The notes: generated by a model not told the origin, from the letters alone. A stretch of 64,000 nt of DNA from Methylobacterium phyllostachyos (GCF_900103445.1 NZ_FNHS01000009.1:223397-287396), one strand, 5' to 3'; shown: positions 29,877 to 38,540, counted from the first letter of the stretch. Program-made: numbers and translations.

Positions 29877-30362
29877 TCAACTATCCGATGGCAAGCCGGC
29901 CTTGGCGCGCCGCTCGTTGATCCGGCTGCGGACCGCGCGGCTGGCCAGCAGCATCTCGAAGCCGAAGGCGACGAGGGCACACAGCGTGCACAGGATCGCC
30001 GCGCCGAACAGGCCGAACAGCAGCGTGGCCACCGTCGCGTCTCGGAGCGCGCCGACGAACAGCGTCAGCACCGCGCCGCAGGTGGCGACCCCGCCGAGGG
30101 CCGCCAGGACTACGGCGGCATCGAGAGCCAGGGAGCGCTGGTGCAGCCTGTCGAGGCGCCGACCCAGGCGGATGCGCTCGGCATCCGCGGCGCCCGCGAG
30201 CAGCCCGGAGACGTGATCGGCCTGATCGGCGACGCGGGCCAGCCGGGAGCCGAAGACGTTGAGCAGAGTCGCGATGCCCGAGAGGAGGAAGACGGGGCTC
30301 AGTGCGACCTGGACGACGTGAGCGGTGCTTTCCAGGGTGCCGGGAGTGATGAGATCGGTCAT
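29877..30362 (-). CDS. DUF2721 membrane protein
   Basis: The 161-residue protein has three membrane segments: near VQVALSPVFLLSGIATLLNVF, AAVVLAALGGVATCGAVLTL, and TLLFGLFGAAILCTLCALVA. A basic amphipathic stretch (RLGRRLDRLHQRSLAL) lies between the first two. This matches DUF2721, a conserved inner-membrane family of unknown function. It is followed and preceded by short gaps and may share a transcript with the small ORF upstream. Confidence 0.85.
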   Translation of the reverse strand: MTDLITPGTLESTAHVVQVALSPVFLLSGIATLLNVFGSRLARVADQADHVSGLLAGAADAERIRLGRRLDRLHQRSLALDAAVVLAALGGVATCGAVLTLFVGALRDATVATLLFGLFGAAILCTLCALVAFGFEMLLASRAVRSRINERRAKAGLPSDS

Positions 30363-30411
30363 GCCGGCGGGCAGATGGTCCGGTCAGGCCGCCGCGGCAA
30401 TCCCGGCGCCC

Positions 30412-30531
30412 TCAGACGAGACCGCGCGCCGGCTCCGTTCCGGTCGCCGCCTCGGCGCGGATGCCGATCCCGAGACCAGTGACGAGGCCTGCGGCGAGCA
30501 GCAGTGCGAGCGTGAGGATCGGGGCGAACAT
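30412..30531 (-). CDS. possible 39-residue membrane protein
   Basis: An ATG at 30531 opens a short frame encoding a hydrophobic segment (ILTLALLLAAGLVTGLGIGI) followed by a polar tail ending in GTEPARGLV. It lies 49 bp upstream of the DUF2721 gene on the same strand. The single membrane helix and strand agreement support it, but its small size means it could be chance. Confidence 0.4.
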   Translation of the reverse strand: MFAPILTLALLLAAGLVTGLGIGIRAEAATGTEPARGLV

Positions 30532-30774
30532 CGCTGTACTACGGGGGCAGGATCGTTAAGAACAGGTTTCGCGCTTCTCGATCCGATGAATGAACTACGC
30601 GCCGCCCCGGATCGGCCGCTTCCGGTGTGGATTTCGACATGTGCCTTGTGGATGAGGGGCGCGCAGAGGCGATTTCCCCTTGGAACGGCAGCGGCACCGC
30701 TTAGTTGCTGCTATGCTGGCTCGGCCGTGGGGTGATCATGCCCCGGCCTGCGGCCCGAGAACCGGAGGAAGTTT

Positions 30775-31152
30775 ATGGCCACGAAGACCGAGAAGGCTGC
30801 GCCGAAGGCGGCCAAGACCACCAAGACTGCGGACAAAGAGGCTCCGGCCAAGGCCGCCCCTGCGAAGGCTGCCAAGCCCGCCGCAACCAAGGCGGCCGCC
30901 GGCACCAAGCCGAACGCCCTCCAGCAGCCGCTGAAGCCCTCGTCCGAGCTCGGCGCGATCGTCGGCACCAGCCCGCTGCCGCGCGGCGAAGTGGTCAGCA
31001 AGGTGTGGGAATACATCAAGAAGCACGATCTGCAGAACCCCGAGAACAAGCGCGAGATCATGGCCGACGACAAGCTGAAGAAGGTCTTCGGCAAGGATAA
31101 GTGCTCGATGTTCGAGATGAACAAGCATCTCGCGGCGCATCTGAAAGCCTGA
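30775..31152 (+). CDS. SWIB/MDM2-domain protein with histone-like Lys/Ala-rich tail
   Basis: The 125-residue protein has an N-terminal half of repeated Ala/Lys/Pro units (KAAPKAAKTTKTADKEAPAK and similar) that resembles the tails of histone H1. A SWIB domain occupies about residues 50-125 (LPRGEVVSKVWEYIKKHDLQ, then NKREIMADDKLKKVFGKDK, then FEMNKHLAAHL). SWIB domains are best known from eukaryotic chromatin remodelling and from Chlamydia. The tail suggests DNA binding or nucleoid association. An AGGA ribosome site precedes the ATG. A hairpin follows the stop. Confidence 0.9.
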   Translation: MATKTEKAAPKAAKTTKTADKEAPAKAAPAKAAKPAATKAAAGTKPNALQQPLKPSSELGAIVGTSPLPRGEVVSKVWEYIKKHDLQNPENKREIMADDKLKKVFGKDKCSMFEMNKHLAAHLKA

Positions 31153-31158
31153 TCATTC

Positions 31159-31202
31159 CCTAGAGCCATGCCCGGTCTATCGTCCGGACGTTCGGCTCTA
31201 GG
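31159..31202 (+). terminator. hairpin after the SWIB gene
   Basis: A perfect 9-bp inverted repeat (cctagagcc / ggctctagg) encloses a 26-base loop that itself contains the palindrome cgtccggacg. It starts seven bases after the SWIB stop. No T tract follows. Confidence 0.5.
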
Positions 31203-31432
31203 AGCCGTCGCGCTCTCCAGACGATCCTGTCGAGCGCCCGCCTACCCTCGAGCCGCCGCAGCGCGTGCCCGGAACCCAGAACCGTAGGTCCGACCGGATC
31301 GCGGCGCCCCGGACAGGGACGCTCTGCGGCTTTGGTTTCCGGGTTCCGCCGCGCGCCTCGTCCTGACCTGAGGCAAGGCTCGAAGTCGGGATGTTGCCCG
31401 CGCCGGAGCGAGCTCCGCCGCCAGGCGGAGGT

Positions 31433-32230
31433 TTATGCGAGACCCTGCAGCACGCCGCCATCGACGCGCAGCGCAGCGCCGGTCGTGGCGCTCGCCGCAG
31501 GGCTGCACAGATAGGCGACGAGGTTGGCCACCTCCTCAACCTGCGCGAGCCGCTGGATCAGCGAAGACGGTCGATGCTCGGCGACGAACTTGCGGCCCAT
31601 GGCATCGAGGTCCGCGTCCGCTTGGCCGCCGGCCATCTGCTTCATGAACTCCGCAACGCCCTCCGAGAGGGTCGGTCCGGGCAGGACGCTGTTCACCGTT
31701 ACGCCGCTGCCCGCGACCGTCTGGGCGAGGCCGCGGGAAATCGCGAGCTGTGCGGTCTTGGTCATCCCGTAATGGACCATCTCGGTGGGCGTGTTGATCC
31801 CCGACTCGCTGGAGATGAAGATGACCCTGCCCCAGCCCCGCTCAGCCATGCCGGACGTGTAGGCCCGCGACAGGCGCACGCCGCTCATCACGTTGACGTC
31901 GAAGAAGCGCTGCCAGTCGGCATCCGGGATCTCGAAGAACGGCTTCGGCTCGAAGATCCCGGTGTTGTTGACCAGGATGTCGACCGCCGGCAGCGCCCGC
32001 ACCAGGGCCGAGACCCCCTCCGCGGTCGCCACGTCGCCCGGCGCCGCGAAGGCACGGCCGGCTTTCGCTTCGCCCCGCAGCTTGGTCAGCGTCGCCTCCA
32101 CCCGCTCGGGCGTGCGGCCGTTGATGCCGACCTCTGCCCCGAGGTCGCAGAGTTCCTTCGCGATGGCGTAGCCGATGCCGGCGGTCGAGCCGGTGACCAG
32201 GGCCTTGCGGCCGGTGAGATCGAGATCCAT
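31433..32230 (-). CDS. SDR-family oxidoreductase
   Basis: The 265-residue short-chain dehydrogenase has the classical nucleotide motif TGSTAGIGYAIAKEL. NNTG appears in the core and the active site is YGMTKTAQLAISRGLA, with the Tyr and Lys four apart and Ser in FISSESGI. The Asp/Arg pattern after the second strand (GINGRTPERVE) favours NADP(H). The substrate is unknown. The start at 32230 (MDLDLTGRKALVTGS) is preferred over 32242. It lies 67 bp after the DHA2-type MFS gene on the same strand and may be co-transcribed. Confidence 0.9.
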   Translation of the reverse strand: MDLDLTGRKALVTGSTAGIGYAIAKELCDLGAEVGINGRTPERVEATLTKLRGEAKAGRAFAAPGDVATAEGVSALVRALPAVDILVNNTGIFEPKPFFEIPDADWQRFFDVNVMSGVRLSRAYTSGMAERGWGRVIFISSESGINTPTEMVHYGMTKTAQLAISRGLAQTVAGSGVTVNSVLPGPTLSEGVAEFMKQMAGGQADADLDAMGRKFVAEHRPSSLIQRLAQVEEVANLVAYLCSPAASATTGAALRVDGGVLQGLA

Positions 32231-32297
32231 CGAATCCTCCAACGGTGCGATGCAGCATCAACGCGCATGGGCCGCGTGAGTCACATGCCGGCACCGT

Positions 32298-33698
32298 CTA
32301 ACCGGTCCGACTCCGCCGCAGGACGCTGGCACATCCGCCGATCACGGCAAGCGCCGCCGCGCAGGACAGCGAAAGGGTGACGGCCCGGGCGGGCCCGAGG
32401 CCATGGGTGAGGCCGAAGATCACCGCCACGAGGGCCGCGCCCAGCGATTGGCCGGTAAGCCGGGCCGTCGATTGCATCCCGCTGGCACCCCCGGCCCGGT
32501 CGCGCGGCGCGGAGGTGACGATGACCTTGTTGTTGGGCGACTGGAACAGGCCGAAGCCGAGGCCGCACAGGGTCAGGCGCCAGACGATGTCGAGGGTCGC
32601 GGGCGCCGCGGGCAGGAGCGTCATGGAGATGAGACCGGCCGCCAGCATGGCCAGCCCGATCCCGCCGAGGATCCCGGGCGGGTATCGGTCGGCGAGGCGC
32701 CCGGAGACCGGCGCCATCGCGGCGACCGCGATCGGCCAGGGGGTGAGCAGGAAGCCGGTCTGCGTGCTGGAGAGGTGCAGCACGTCCTGAAAGTAGAAGG
32801 GCAGGGCCACGTAGGAGATCATCTGGGCGCAGAACGAGGCCACGGAGGTCGCCATCGACAGCGCGAAGGCCGGGATCCGCAGCAGGTCGACCGGCAGCAG
32901 CGGCGCCGGCAGGCGGATCTGGCGCCGCACGAAGATCGTCCCGATCACCAGGGCGCCGGCCAGCTCCGCGAAGGCCAGGCCCTGTGCCCCGGGATCGCCC
33001 AGCCCGTCGATGCCGATGATGAGCAGGCCGAAGGTCAGGGCGTTCAGGACAGCGCTCACGGCGTCGAAGGGCCGTCCACTCGCGGGCGTCACCGGCAGCG
33101 TGCGCGAGGCGACCGTCAGCGCCAGGAGGCCCACCGGGATGTTGACGAGGAACAGCCAGGGCCAGGTCGCCACTGAGAGGATCGCGGCCGCCACGGTCGG
33201 GCCGGCGGCCGAGGCCACCGCCACCACCAGCGCCACGTTGGCAACGCCCTGGCCGATCATCCGGTGCGGGTAGATGAAGCGCACGAAGCCGATGTTGACG
33301 CTCATGATCGCCGCCGCGCCGAGGCCCTGGACGATGCGGGCCGCGATCAGCAGGGGCAGGCTCGGTGCGACCGCGCAGGCCAGCGAGGCGGCCACGAACA
33401 CCGCGAGCCCGGGCAGGTAGACCCGCCGGAACCCGAAGATGTCGCCCAGCGCCGCCAGCGGCAGGAGGCTCGCGGTGACCGCGATCTGGTAGGCGTTGAC
33501 GATGAAGATTGCGTCGGCGGGCTTGACCGCGAGATCCTTGGCCATGATCGGCAGCGCCACGTTGACGATGGCGCCGTCGAGGACCGCCATGGTCATGGCG
33601 AGCCCGATGGCTGCCATGGCGAGGATTCGTTCGCGCGGCGGCAGGCCGTCCTGCGGGCTACCCGTGGCGGCGCTTGAACCGGGCGGGACCTGCGCCAT
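32298..33698 (-). CDS. MFS transporter, DHA2/EmrB-type (14 TM)
   Basis: The 466-residue protein begins like drug:H+ antiporters of the DHA2 group (MAVLDGAIVNVALPIMAKDL). It has the motif-A-like segment PLAALGDIFGFRRVYLPG and a long GAAAIMSVNIGFVRFIYP block after TM4. Motif C (VASAAGPTVAAAILSVATWP) is typical of antiporters. The protein is expected to have about 14 membrane helices and to export a drug or metabolite. It precedes the SDR gene, which could act on the same compound. Confidence 0.88.
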   Translation of the reverse strand: MAQVPPGSSAATGSPQDGLPPRERILAMAAIGLAMTMAVLDGAIVNVALPIMAKDLAVKPADAIFIVNAYQIAVTASLLPLAALGDIFGFRRVYLPGLAVFVAASLACAVAPSLPLLIAARIVQGLGAAAIMSVNIGFVRFIYPHRMIGQGVANVALVVAVASAAGPTVAAAILSVATWPWLFLVNIPVGLLALTVASRTLPVTPASGRPFDAVSAVLNALTFGLLIIGIDGLGDPGAQGLAFAELAGALVIGTIFVRRQIRLPAPLLPVDLLRIPAFALSMATSVASFCAQMISYVALPFYFQDVLHLSSTQTGFLLTPWPIAVAAMAPVSGRLADRYPPGILGGIGLAMLAAGLISMTLLPAAPATLDIVWRLTLCGLGFGLFQSPNNKVIVTSAPRDRAGGASGMQSTARLTGQSLGAALVAVIFGLTHGLGPARAVTLSLSCAAALAVIGGCASVLRRSRTG

Positions 33699-33864
33699 GA
33701 TCGCGCGCTCCTGCGGCGTCCGGGGAGTCCGTGACGTCGATGGCGGGGAGGGACCGGGCGCGGAGGCGCCGCGGATGCCGATCCCTGTCGCGCAGGCGGG
33801 GCGGTCCGTCGAGGGGCGCGGTGTGTTCTATGTCACGGCGCGGAGGGATTTGTTCTGAAGCCGC

Positions 33865-35211
33865 TCAAGCCAGCATGTAGGTCAGCAGAGCGCGTAGCTG
33901 CGCCGGCTTGATCGGCTTGCGCACGAGTTCGGCCCCGTCCGCCGCGACCCGCTCCTCGACCGCGGCGGAATGGTCGGCGGTGGTCACGATCACCGGGAGC
34001 GGCTCCACGCGCCGCCCACGCAGGTAGGCGGCGACGTCGAGCCCGCAGGCGCCGTCGTCGAGATGGTAGTCGAGCACGAGGATATCCGGCGGCGCGGCCC
34101 CCGCCGCGACGGCGTCCCGCACCCCGGCGAGATTGCGGAACGTCGAGACCCGGGCATCCCAGTTCTGGAGGAGGCGGGCGAGGGCGTCGGCCGTGGAGGC
34201 ATCGTTCTCGACCACGAGGACGTGCGCTCCCGACAGGCGGGTCGCCACCGGCGTGGGCGGTGCAGCGGCGGCCGGGACCGCGCTCAGCGGCAGGGCCAAC
34301 GTGACCCGCGTGCCGTGGCCCGGCCGGGAGGCGAGGGTCAGGGGATGGTCGAGCGCCTGGGCCATGCGGCGCACGATCGACAGCCCAAGGCCCAGGCCCG
34401 GCTCCTCGCCGTTGCTCGACCGGGCACCGCCGCGGAAGAACTCGTCGAACACGAGGGCGCATTCCTCGGCGGCGATGCCGCAGCCCGTATCGGTCACCTC
34501 AATGGAGACACCGCCGGCGCGGCGCCGGGCGGCGAGCACGATGCCGCCCGTGCCGGTGTAGCGAACCGCGTTCGAGACGAGGTTCTGCAGGATGCGCTGG
34601 AGCAGCACCGGATCGCTGGTGACGGTGAGATCGGGGCAGCGTACGGCGAGCCGCAGGCCCTTGCGCTCGGCAAACGGCTTGAAGCTCTCGGCGAGTTCGG
34701 CCAGCAGATCGGGCAGGAAGACCGGCTGCAGAAGCGGGCGGACGATACCGGCGTCGAGCTTGGAAATGTCCAAGAGCGTCTTGATCAGGTCCTCGATGGT
34801 CTGCAGGCCCCGCTCCACCTGGCCGGCGATGGCGCGGGCCTCCGGCGGCACGTCGAGGTCGGCCAACGCCGAGATCGACAGGCGGGCGGCGTTCACGGGC
34901 TGCAGCAGGTCGTGGCTCGCGGCAGCCAGGAAGCGGGTCTTGGAGCGATTTGCGGTCTCGGCCTCCTCCTTGGCGGCGGCCAGCGCCTCGTTGGAGCGCT
35001 CCAGCCGGTGCATCAGCCCGGTCAACTCCTCGGTGCGGGTGCGGACCCGCCCCTCCAGCATGATCGCGGTCTGGAACAGCGAGTAGGCGCTGCCCCGCTG
35101 GTCCATGGTGCGCTCGACATGGGACATCAGCGCGGCGTTGATCCGCTCGAGCTTCTCGATCCGCCGGCGCAGGGACGCGTCGGTCTCCAGCCCGTTCGGA
35201 TGCAGGCTCAC
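33865..35211 (-). CDS. hybrid sensor histidine kinase, NahK-like
   Basis: The 448-residue protein starts at a GTG overlapping the upstream FIST gene stop (GTGA). A long N-terminal coiled coil (LERINAALMSHVER..., RVRTRTEELTGLMHRLERS) leads to an H-box with HDLLQPVNAARLS. The ATPase domain has LVSNAVRYTGTGGIVL and GLGLGLSIVRRMAQ. The C-terminal receiver has its Asp in ILVLDYHLDDGACG and Lys in LVRKPIKPAQL. This order and the QPVNA H-box match the NahK group, whose partner is a FIST-type sensor. There is no input domain of its own, consistent with control by the neighbouring FIST protein. Confidence 0.88.
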   Translation of the reverse strand: MSLHPNGLETDASLRRRIEKLERINAALMSHVERTMDQRGSAYSLFQTAIMLEGRVRTRTEELTGLMHRLERSNEALAAAKEEAETANRSKTRFLAAASHDLLQPVNAARLSISALADLDVPPEARAIAGQVERGLQTIEDLIKTLLDISKLDAGIVRPLLQPVFLPDLLAELAESFKPFAERKGLRLAVRCPDLTVTSDPVLLQRILQNLVSNAVRYTGTGGIVLAARRRAGGVSIEVTDTGCGIAAEECALVFDEFFRGGARSSNGEEPGLGLGLSIVRRMAQALDHPLTLASRPGHGTRVTLALPLSAVPAAAAPPTPVATRLSGAHVLVVENDASTADALARLLQNWDARVSTFRNLAGVRDAVAAGAAPPDILVLDYHLDDGACGLDVAAYLRGRRVEPLPVIVTTADHSAAVEERVAADGAELVRKPIKPAQLRALLTYMLA

Positions 35212-36416
35212 GACGCGACCGGAGCCCCATCCGGCACAGCCAGACTCTTGCCGATCGCGATGCCCGTGAACGTCTGGTTCAGGTGCATCGCCCGGTACTG
35301 CTCGCCAAAAGTCTCGAACCCGACGACGTTGTAACGGCGGTAGAGGTCGGTGATGCCGTGGCGGACCTGCCGGCTCTCGGCGTCGAGACGGCGCAGCACG
35401 CATTCGAAGCCGATGATCAGATCGACGCCGCCGAGCTGCGCGTCGAGGCGAGACAGCTCCGCCCGGGTCGAGGCGACGATGTCGCGGGGCTCGGCCAGCG
35501 TCAGCACCACGCCCTCATCGACCGCGCAGAAGAAGCTGAGCGAGCCATCCTCGTTCATCCGCCGGATCGAGCGGCAGAAATACTCGCCACCGACCTTCAC
35601 GGCGAGCGGATAGGCGGCGAAGCTCATCGGCGACAGATTTTCGGGATCGAGGCCGATCGCCATGGCGTATTCCCGGGCCGCCGGTTCGGCGTTCAACTCC
35701 TGAACCTCGCGCCGCTCCCCGTCCGAAGCCGTGACCACGAACTTGGTTTGTGTCGGCTCGAAATTGTCGCTCTTGAAGATCTCCACGGAAAAGTCGGTCT
35801 CGACCAGCACCAGCACCGCCGCCTTGCGGTGGATCCGGCCGCCATGGAGCAGCACCGCATCCCGGAAGCGCAGGTCGTCGCCGGCCGAGCCGCCGACGAT
35901 CGGGATGCCGTCGAGCGCCCAGGCGATGGCCGAGACCACGGTTTCCTCAGCGTTGGCGAGGCCGTCGATCAGCGACAGGGCGAAGCGGCGGCCGGCTGCA
36001 GTCGGGTCGCCGTCGCGGCAGGGGTCGAGCGGATCGAGGGTCCGGCGCAGGGCCCGCACGGCCGAGGCGGTTCGCTCCACATCGAGATGATCGATGGCGT
36101 CGAGGATCGTGGAGACGATGCGGAAGCGTTCGGCCGGGAACGCGATGACCACGAGGCCGCGGTCGAGGCCGCCGGCCGGGGCGATGCCCCCCGACATCGA
36201 GCAGCCGGAGACCGGCACGCCGGGGAACCACGCCTCCAGCTCACGGGCCAGCACCGCGGCGTCGTAATCGGCCGAGAAGAACACGACGATCTGGGAGAGG
36301 TGGGCTTCACGGATCGCCCGGGCGACGTCCGCGACCGCGTCGGCGGCCGAGGCCGCCTCCGTCCAGGCCGTCCAGATGCCGCACAGATGGCGGCGCACAC
36401 CCGATCCCTGAGCCAC
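35208..36416 (-). CDS. FIST-domain sensor protein, NosP-like
   Basis: The 402-residue protein has an N-terminal FIST domain (QIVVFFSADYDAAVLARELE, PVSGCSMSGGIAPAGGLDRG, IVGGSAGDDLRFRD) and a C-terminal FIST_C domain (MSFAAYPLAVKVGGEYFCRS, FFCAVDEGVVLTLAEPRDIV, LIIGFECVLRRLDAESRQ). It is the first gene of a two-gene unit with the histidine kinase and overlaps it by four bases. FIST proteins next to NahK-type kinases include NosP, a haem protein that binds nitric oxide. A nitric oxide or similar gas-sensing role is therefore inferred, not shown. The haem ligand cannot be identified from the sequence alone. Confidence 0.88.
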   Translation of the reverse strand: MAQGSGVRRHLCGIWTAWTEAASAADAVADVARAIREAHLSQIVVFFSADYDAAVLARELEAWFPGVPVSGCSMSGGIAPAGGLDRGLVVIAFPAERFRIVSTILDAIDHLDVERTASAVRALRRTLDPLDPCRDGDPTAAGRRFALSLIDGLANAEETVVSAIAWALDGIPIVGGSAGDDLRFRDAVLLHGGRIHRKAAVLVLVETDFSVEIFKSDNFEPTQTKFVVTASDGERREVQELNAEPAAREYAMAIGLDPENLSPMSFAAYPLAVKVGGEYFCRSIRRMNEDGSLSFFCAVDEGVVLTLAEPRDIVASTRAELSRLDAQLGGVDLIIGFECVLRRLDAESRQVRHGITDLYRRYNVVGFETFGEQYRAMHLNQTFTGIAIGKSLAVPDGAPVAS

Positions 36417-36550
36417 GTCTCACCCCCTGCGGACCCCCTCGGCGGGCTTGCTGCCCGCTCTTCAGTGTCTCGGGGTGAGTATGTCGTGCGCAATCAATCC
36501 GCGCAACGGGGGTGTTCTGCCGTCCGATCCGGGATGTGCCGGGCCGGGCC

Positions 36551-37129
36551 TCACTTCATGCAGGCATCCTCGGCCTTCTCGAAGGCGGCGGGCTTGGGCT
36601 CGTGCTCCGGGGGACGGTTGCGGCCCAGCGCGCCGTCCGAGCGGGCGCGCAGGTATGTGTAGATGTCCGGCATGTAGCACATGACGTTCCGGTTATCCCC
36701 GAAGGCCGGCATCACCAGTTCCTGCGAGGCGTTCACGTCCTTCTTGCCGCCGACGATGATGCCGGCGAAATGCGCATAGTCCATGCCCTTGAGCGCATCG
36801 ACCAGGGACGGCGCGTAGGTCGAGCCCATGCCGTCCGGCCCGTGGCAGACGATGCAGTTGGCGTTGTACCGAAGGTAGCCCGACATCGTGTACCAATCGA
36901 CCTTCTTGCCGTTATCCGTGATGTGGTAGGTCGGGTCACCGTTCTTGTCCGTGTACTGGCCGTCTTGGACCTTGGCGGGCTGGGTTGGACCTTCGCTCTT
37001 CAGGTCCGCCGCGCCTGAAGCGGTGGCCGCCGGTGTGGCGGGGGGCGCCGCTCGGGCGGGGATTGTCGAGAGCGAGCCTGCCGCAAGTCCGGCCAGGATA
37101 AGTCCGGTCACTCTGTCCGCGCACCGCAT
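36551..37129 (-). CDS. c-type cytochrome, four-cysteine methanol-metabolism type (XoxG-like)
   Basis: The 192-residue precursor has a signal peptide (GLILAGLAAGSLSTIPARA) followed by an Ala/Pro-rich linker. The single haem site is CIVCH (NANCIVCHGPDGMGS). Two extra cysteines lie in NVMCYMPD and DACMK near the end, giving four in the mature protein. This is the pattern of the methanol-metabolism cytochrome family that includes XoxG, electron acceptor of lanthanide methanol dehydrogenase. MPAFGDNRN can supply the axial Met. No xoxF, xoxJ or mxa gene is adjacent, so its partner must be elsewhere. It is divergent from the transglutaminase-like gene. Confidence 0.85.
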   Translation of the reverse strand: MRCADRVTGLILAGLAAGSLSTIPARAAPPATPAATASGAADLKSEGPTQPAKVQDGQYTDKNGDPTYHITDNGKKVDWYTMSGYLRYNANCIVCHGPDGMGSTYAPSLVDALKGMDYAHFAGIIVGGKKDVNASQELVMPAFGDNRNVMCYMPDIYTYLRARSDGALGRNRPPEHEPKPAAFEKAEDACMK

Positions 37130-37295
37130 CGGCGTTCCTCCTGCCGCCCACAGGCGCTGTCGCGCGGGTGCGGTGAGACCATAACGGCGCCCGGGCGCAT
37201 CGGGCCCGCGACGGTCACATCACGATTTCGCGCTGTCGCCCGGACCCTACGGTGGCCCAAGCGGACCGGTCGGCTTATCCGCGTTGCGCACAGCA

Positions 37296-37310
37296 TTAAC
37301 CTTTTGTTAA
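37296..37310 (+). promoter_or_regulatory. CtrA-type box TTAA-N7-TTAA
   Basis: The sequence ttaaccttttgttaa is a perfect match to the CtrA consensus, including the preferred CC after the first half. It lies 72 bases before the transglutaminase-like gene start, in an otherwise GC-rich region. Confidence 0.65.
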
Positions 37311-37350
37311 TCGGCGGATTGCCGCCGGGCCGCCGGCGTGAGAGCTTTCG

Positions 37351-37365
37351 TTAACGAGAGCTTAA
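37351..37365 (+). promoter_or_regulatory. second CtrA-type box TTAA-N7-TTAA
   Basis: The sequence ttaacgagagcttaa is another perfect TTAA-N7-TTAA, 55 bases downstream of the first (start to start) and 16 bases before the ATG. Sites this close to a start often repress transcription. Confidence 0.65.
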
Positions 37366-37381
37366 CGGTTGAGACACGGCG

Positions 37382-38059
37382 ATGCGGTTCGCGGTTTCCA
37401 AGGTGCAGGGACTGGTCTCGGGCCCCGCATCGCGTCGGCTCTCCCGCCGTCGCGATGCGGCGTTCGGTCTGGCGCTCGCCTTCCTGGGCTTCGCGGCTCC
37501 GGCGCAGGCCCAGACGCTGGCCAGCCTGCCCGCAGAGGTCGGTGCCCGGTTGCAGGGCGACGCGAAGCCGATCGCGGCGTGGGTGACGTTCTGCCAGAGC
37601 TACGCGGCCGAGTGCGCGGTCGACCGCACCGAGCCGGCCCGCATCAGCCTCACCCCCGCCACCTGGGCGACGATCGTGTCGGTCAACCGCCGGGTCAACA
37701 AGGCGGTCGAGCCGATGACCGATCAGGAGCACCTGCACGTGCCCGACCGCTGGGATCTGGCCGAGGACGGCATCGGCGATTGCGAGGACTTCCAGTTGCT
37801 CAAGCGCCACCTGCTGGCCGAGGCCGGCCTGCCGCGCCGCGCCATGCGCATGACCGTGGTGATCGACGAGAAGGGCGAGGGCCACGCCGTGCTCACCCTG
37901 ATCACCGACCGGGGTGATCTGGTGCTCGACAACAAGACCAACACGATCCTGCCCTGGCACAAGACCGGCTACGTGTTCATCAAGCGCGAGAGCCAGGACG
38001 CGGTCGCCTGGGTGTCCCTCGGCGGTGTCACCTCTCCCGTCACCACCGCAAACCGCTGA
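37382..38059 (+). CDS. transglutaminase-like cysteine peptidase (BTLCP family)
   Basis: The 225-residue precursor has a signal peptide ending near PAQAQT. The catalytic triad of the LapG-like family is complete: Cys in IGDCEDFQLLK, His in KGEGHAVLTLI, and Asp in LVLDNKTNTI. LapG-type enzymes cleave periplasmic regions of large adhesins, and other members are uncharacterised. Length and domain order fit the alphaproteobacterial BTLCP group. The gene stands alone, behind two perfect CtrA-type boxes, suggesting cell-cycle control. Its target protein is unknown. Confidence 0.9.
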   Translation: MRFAVSKVQGLVSGPASRRLSRRRDAAFGLALAFLGFAAPAQAQTLASLPAEVGARLQGDAKPIAAWVTFCQSYAAECAVDRTEPARISLTPATWATIVSVNRRVNKAVEPMTDQEHLHVPDRWDLAEDGIGDCEDFQLLKRHLLAEAGLPRRAMRMTVVIDEKGEGHAVLTLITDRGDLVLDNKTNTILPWHKTGYVFIKRESQDAVAWVSLGGVTSPVTTANR

Positions 38060-38156
38060 TGGCGGAACCTGCGGGCGACCGCAGCCTGCAACATGCTGGC
38101 CGGCGCCTCGCCGCCGTGGCCGGGGCCGAAAGTTTCGCGGTGGAACGGAGGCGTCG

Positions 38157-38171
38157 TTAACCGGCCGCTAA
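38157..38171 (+). promoter_or_regulatory. degenerate CtrA-like site
   Basis: The sequence ttaaccggccgctaa has TTAA-N7-CTAA, one mismatch from consensus. It is 43 bases before the small secreted gene. Confidence 0.35.
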
Positions 38172-38213
38172 CCTCATCGGAACCACTCTGTCCCGGGACG
38201 GAGTGCCTGATCG

Positions 38214-38540
38214 ATGCCGCAAGCCCGCCTCGTCTCGACGACCCCGTTCCTGATGGCCGTGCTTCTCGTTGCGAACGCCTGCCCAGCGCGGGCGGATGGC
38301 GAGGCCGCGATGCGTCACGCGGTTTGGCGCGATTGCCTCGCCCGCAATTTCCGGGTTCAGGTTACGTTGACGGCGCGGGATCTGGCTGCAGATGCCGCCT
38401 TTCGAGCCTGCCGGGATCCCGAGGCGGCCTATCTCGCGGCACTGACGGGCTCTCCGCTCCTCGATGACGAAGACGTTGCCCGTGCCAGGCCGCTGCTGGC
38501 CGGCCGCAACCGCACATGGCTGATCAGCAATCCTGGTTGA
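38214..38540 (+). CDS. small secreted protein of unknown function
   Basis: The 108-residue protein begins with a signal peptide (FLMAVLLVANACPARADG). The mature part has two Cys (RDCLARNF and FRACRDPE), which may form a disulfide, and is largely helical (AYLAALTGSPLL). I recognise no domain. It lies downstream of the BTLCP gene on the same strand, after 154 bp. Confidence 0.65.
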   Translation: MPQARLVSTTPFLMAVLLVANACPARADGEAAMRHAVWRDCLARNFRVQVTLTARDLAADAAFRACRDPEAAYLAALTGSPLLDDEDVARARPLLAGRNRTWLISNPG

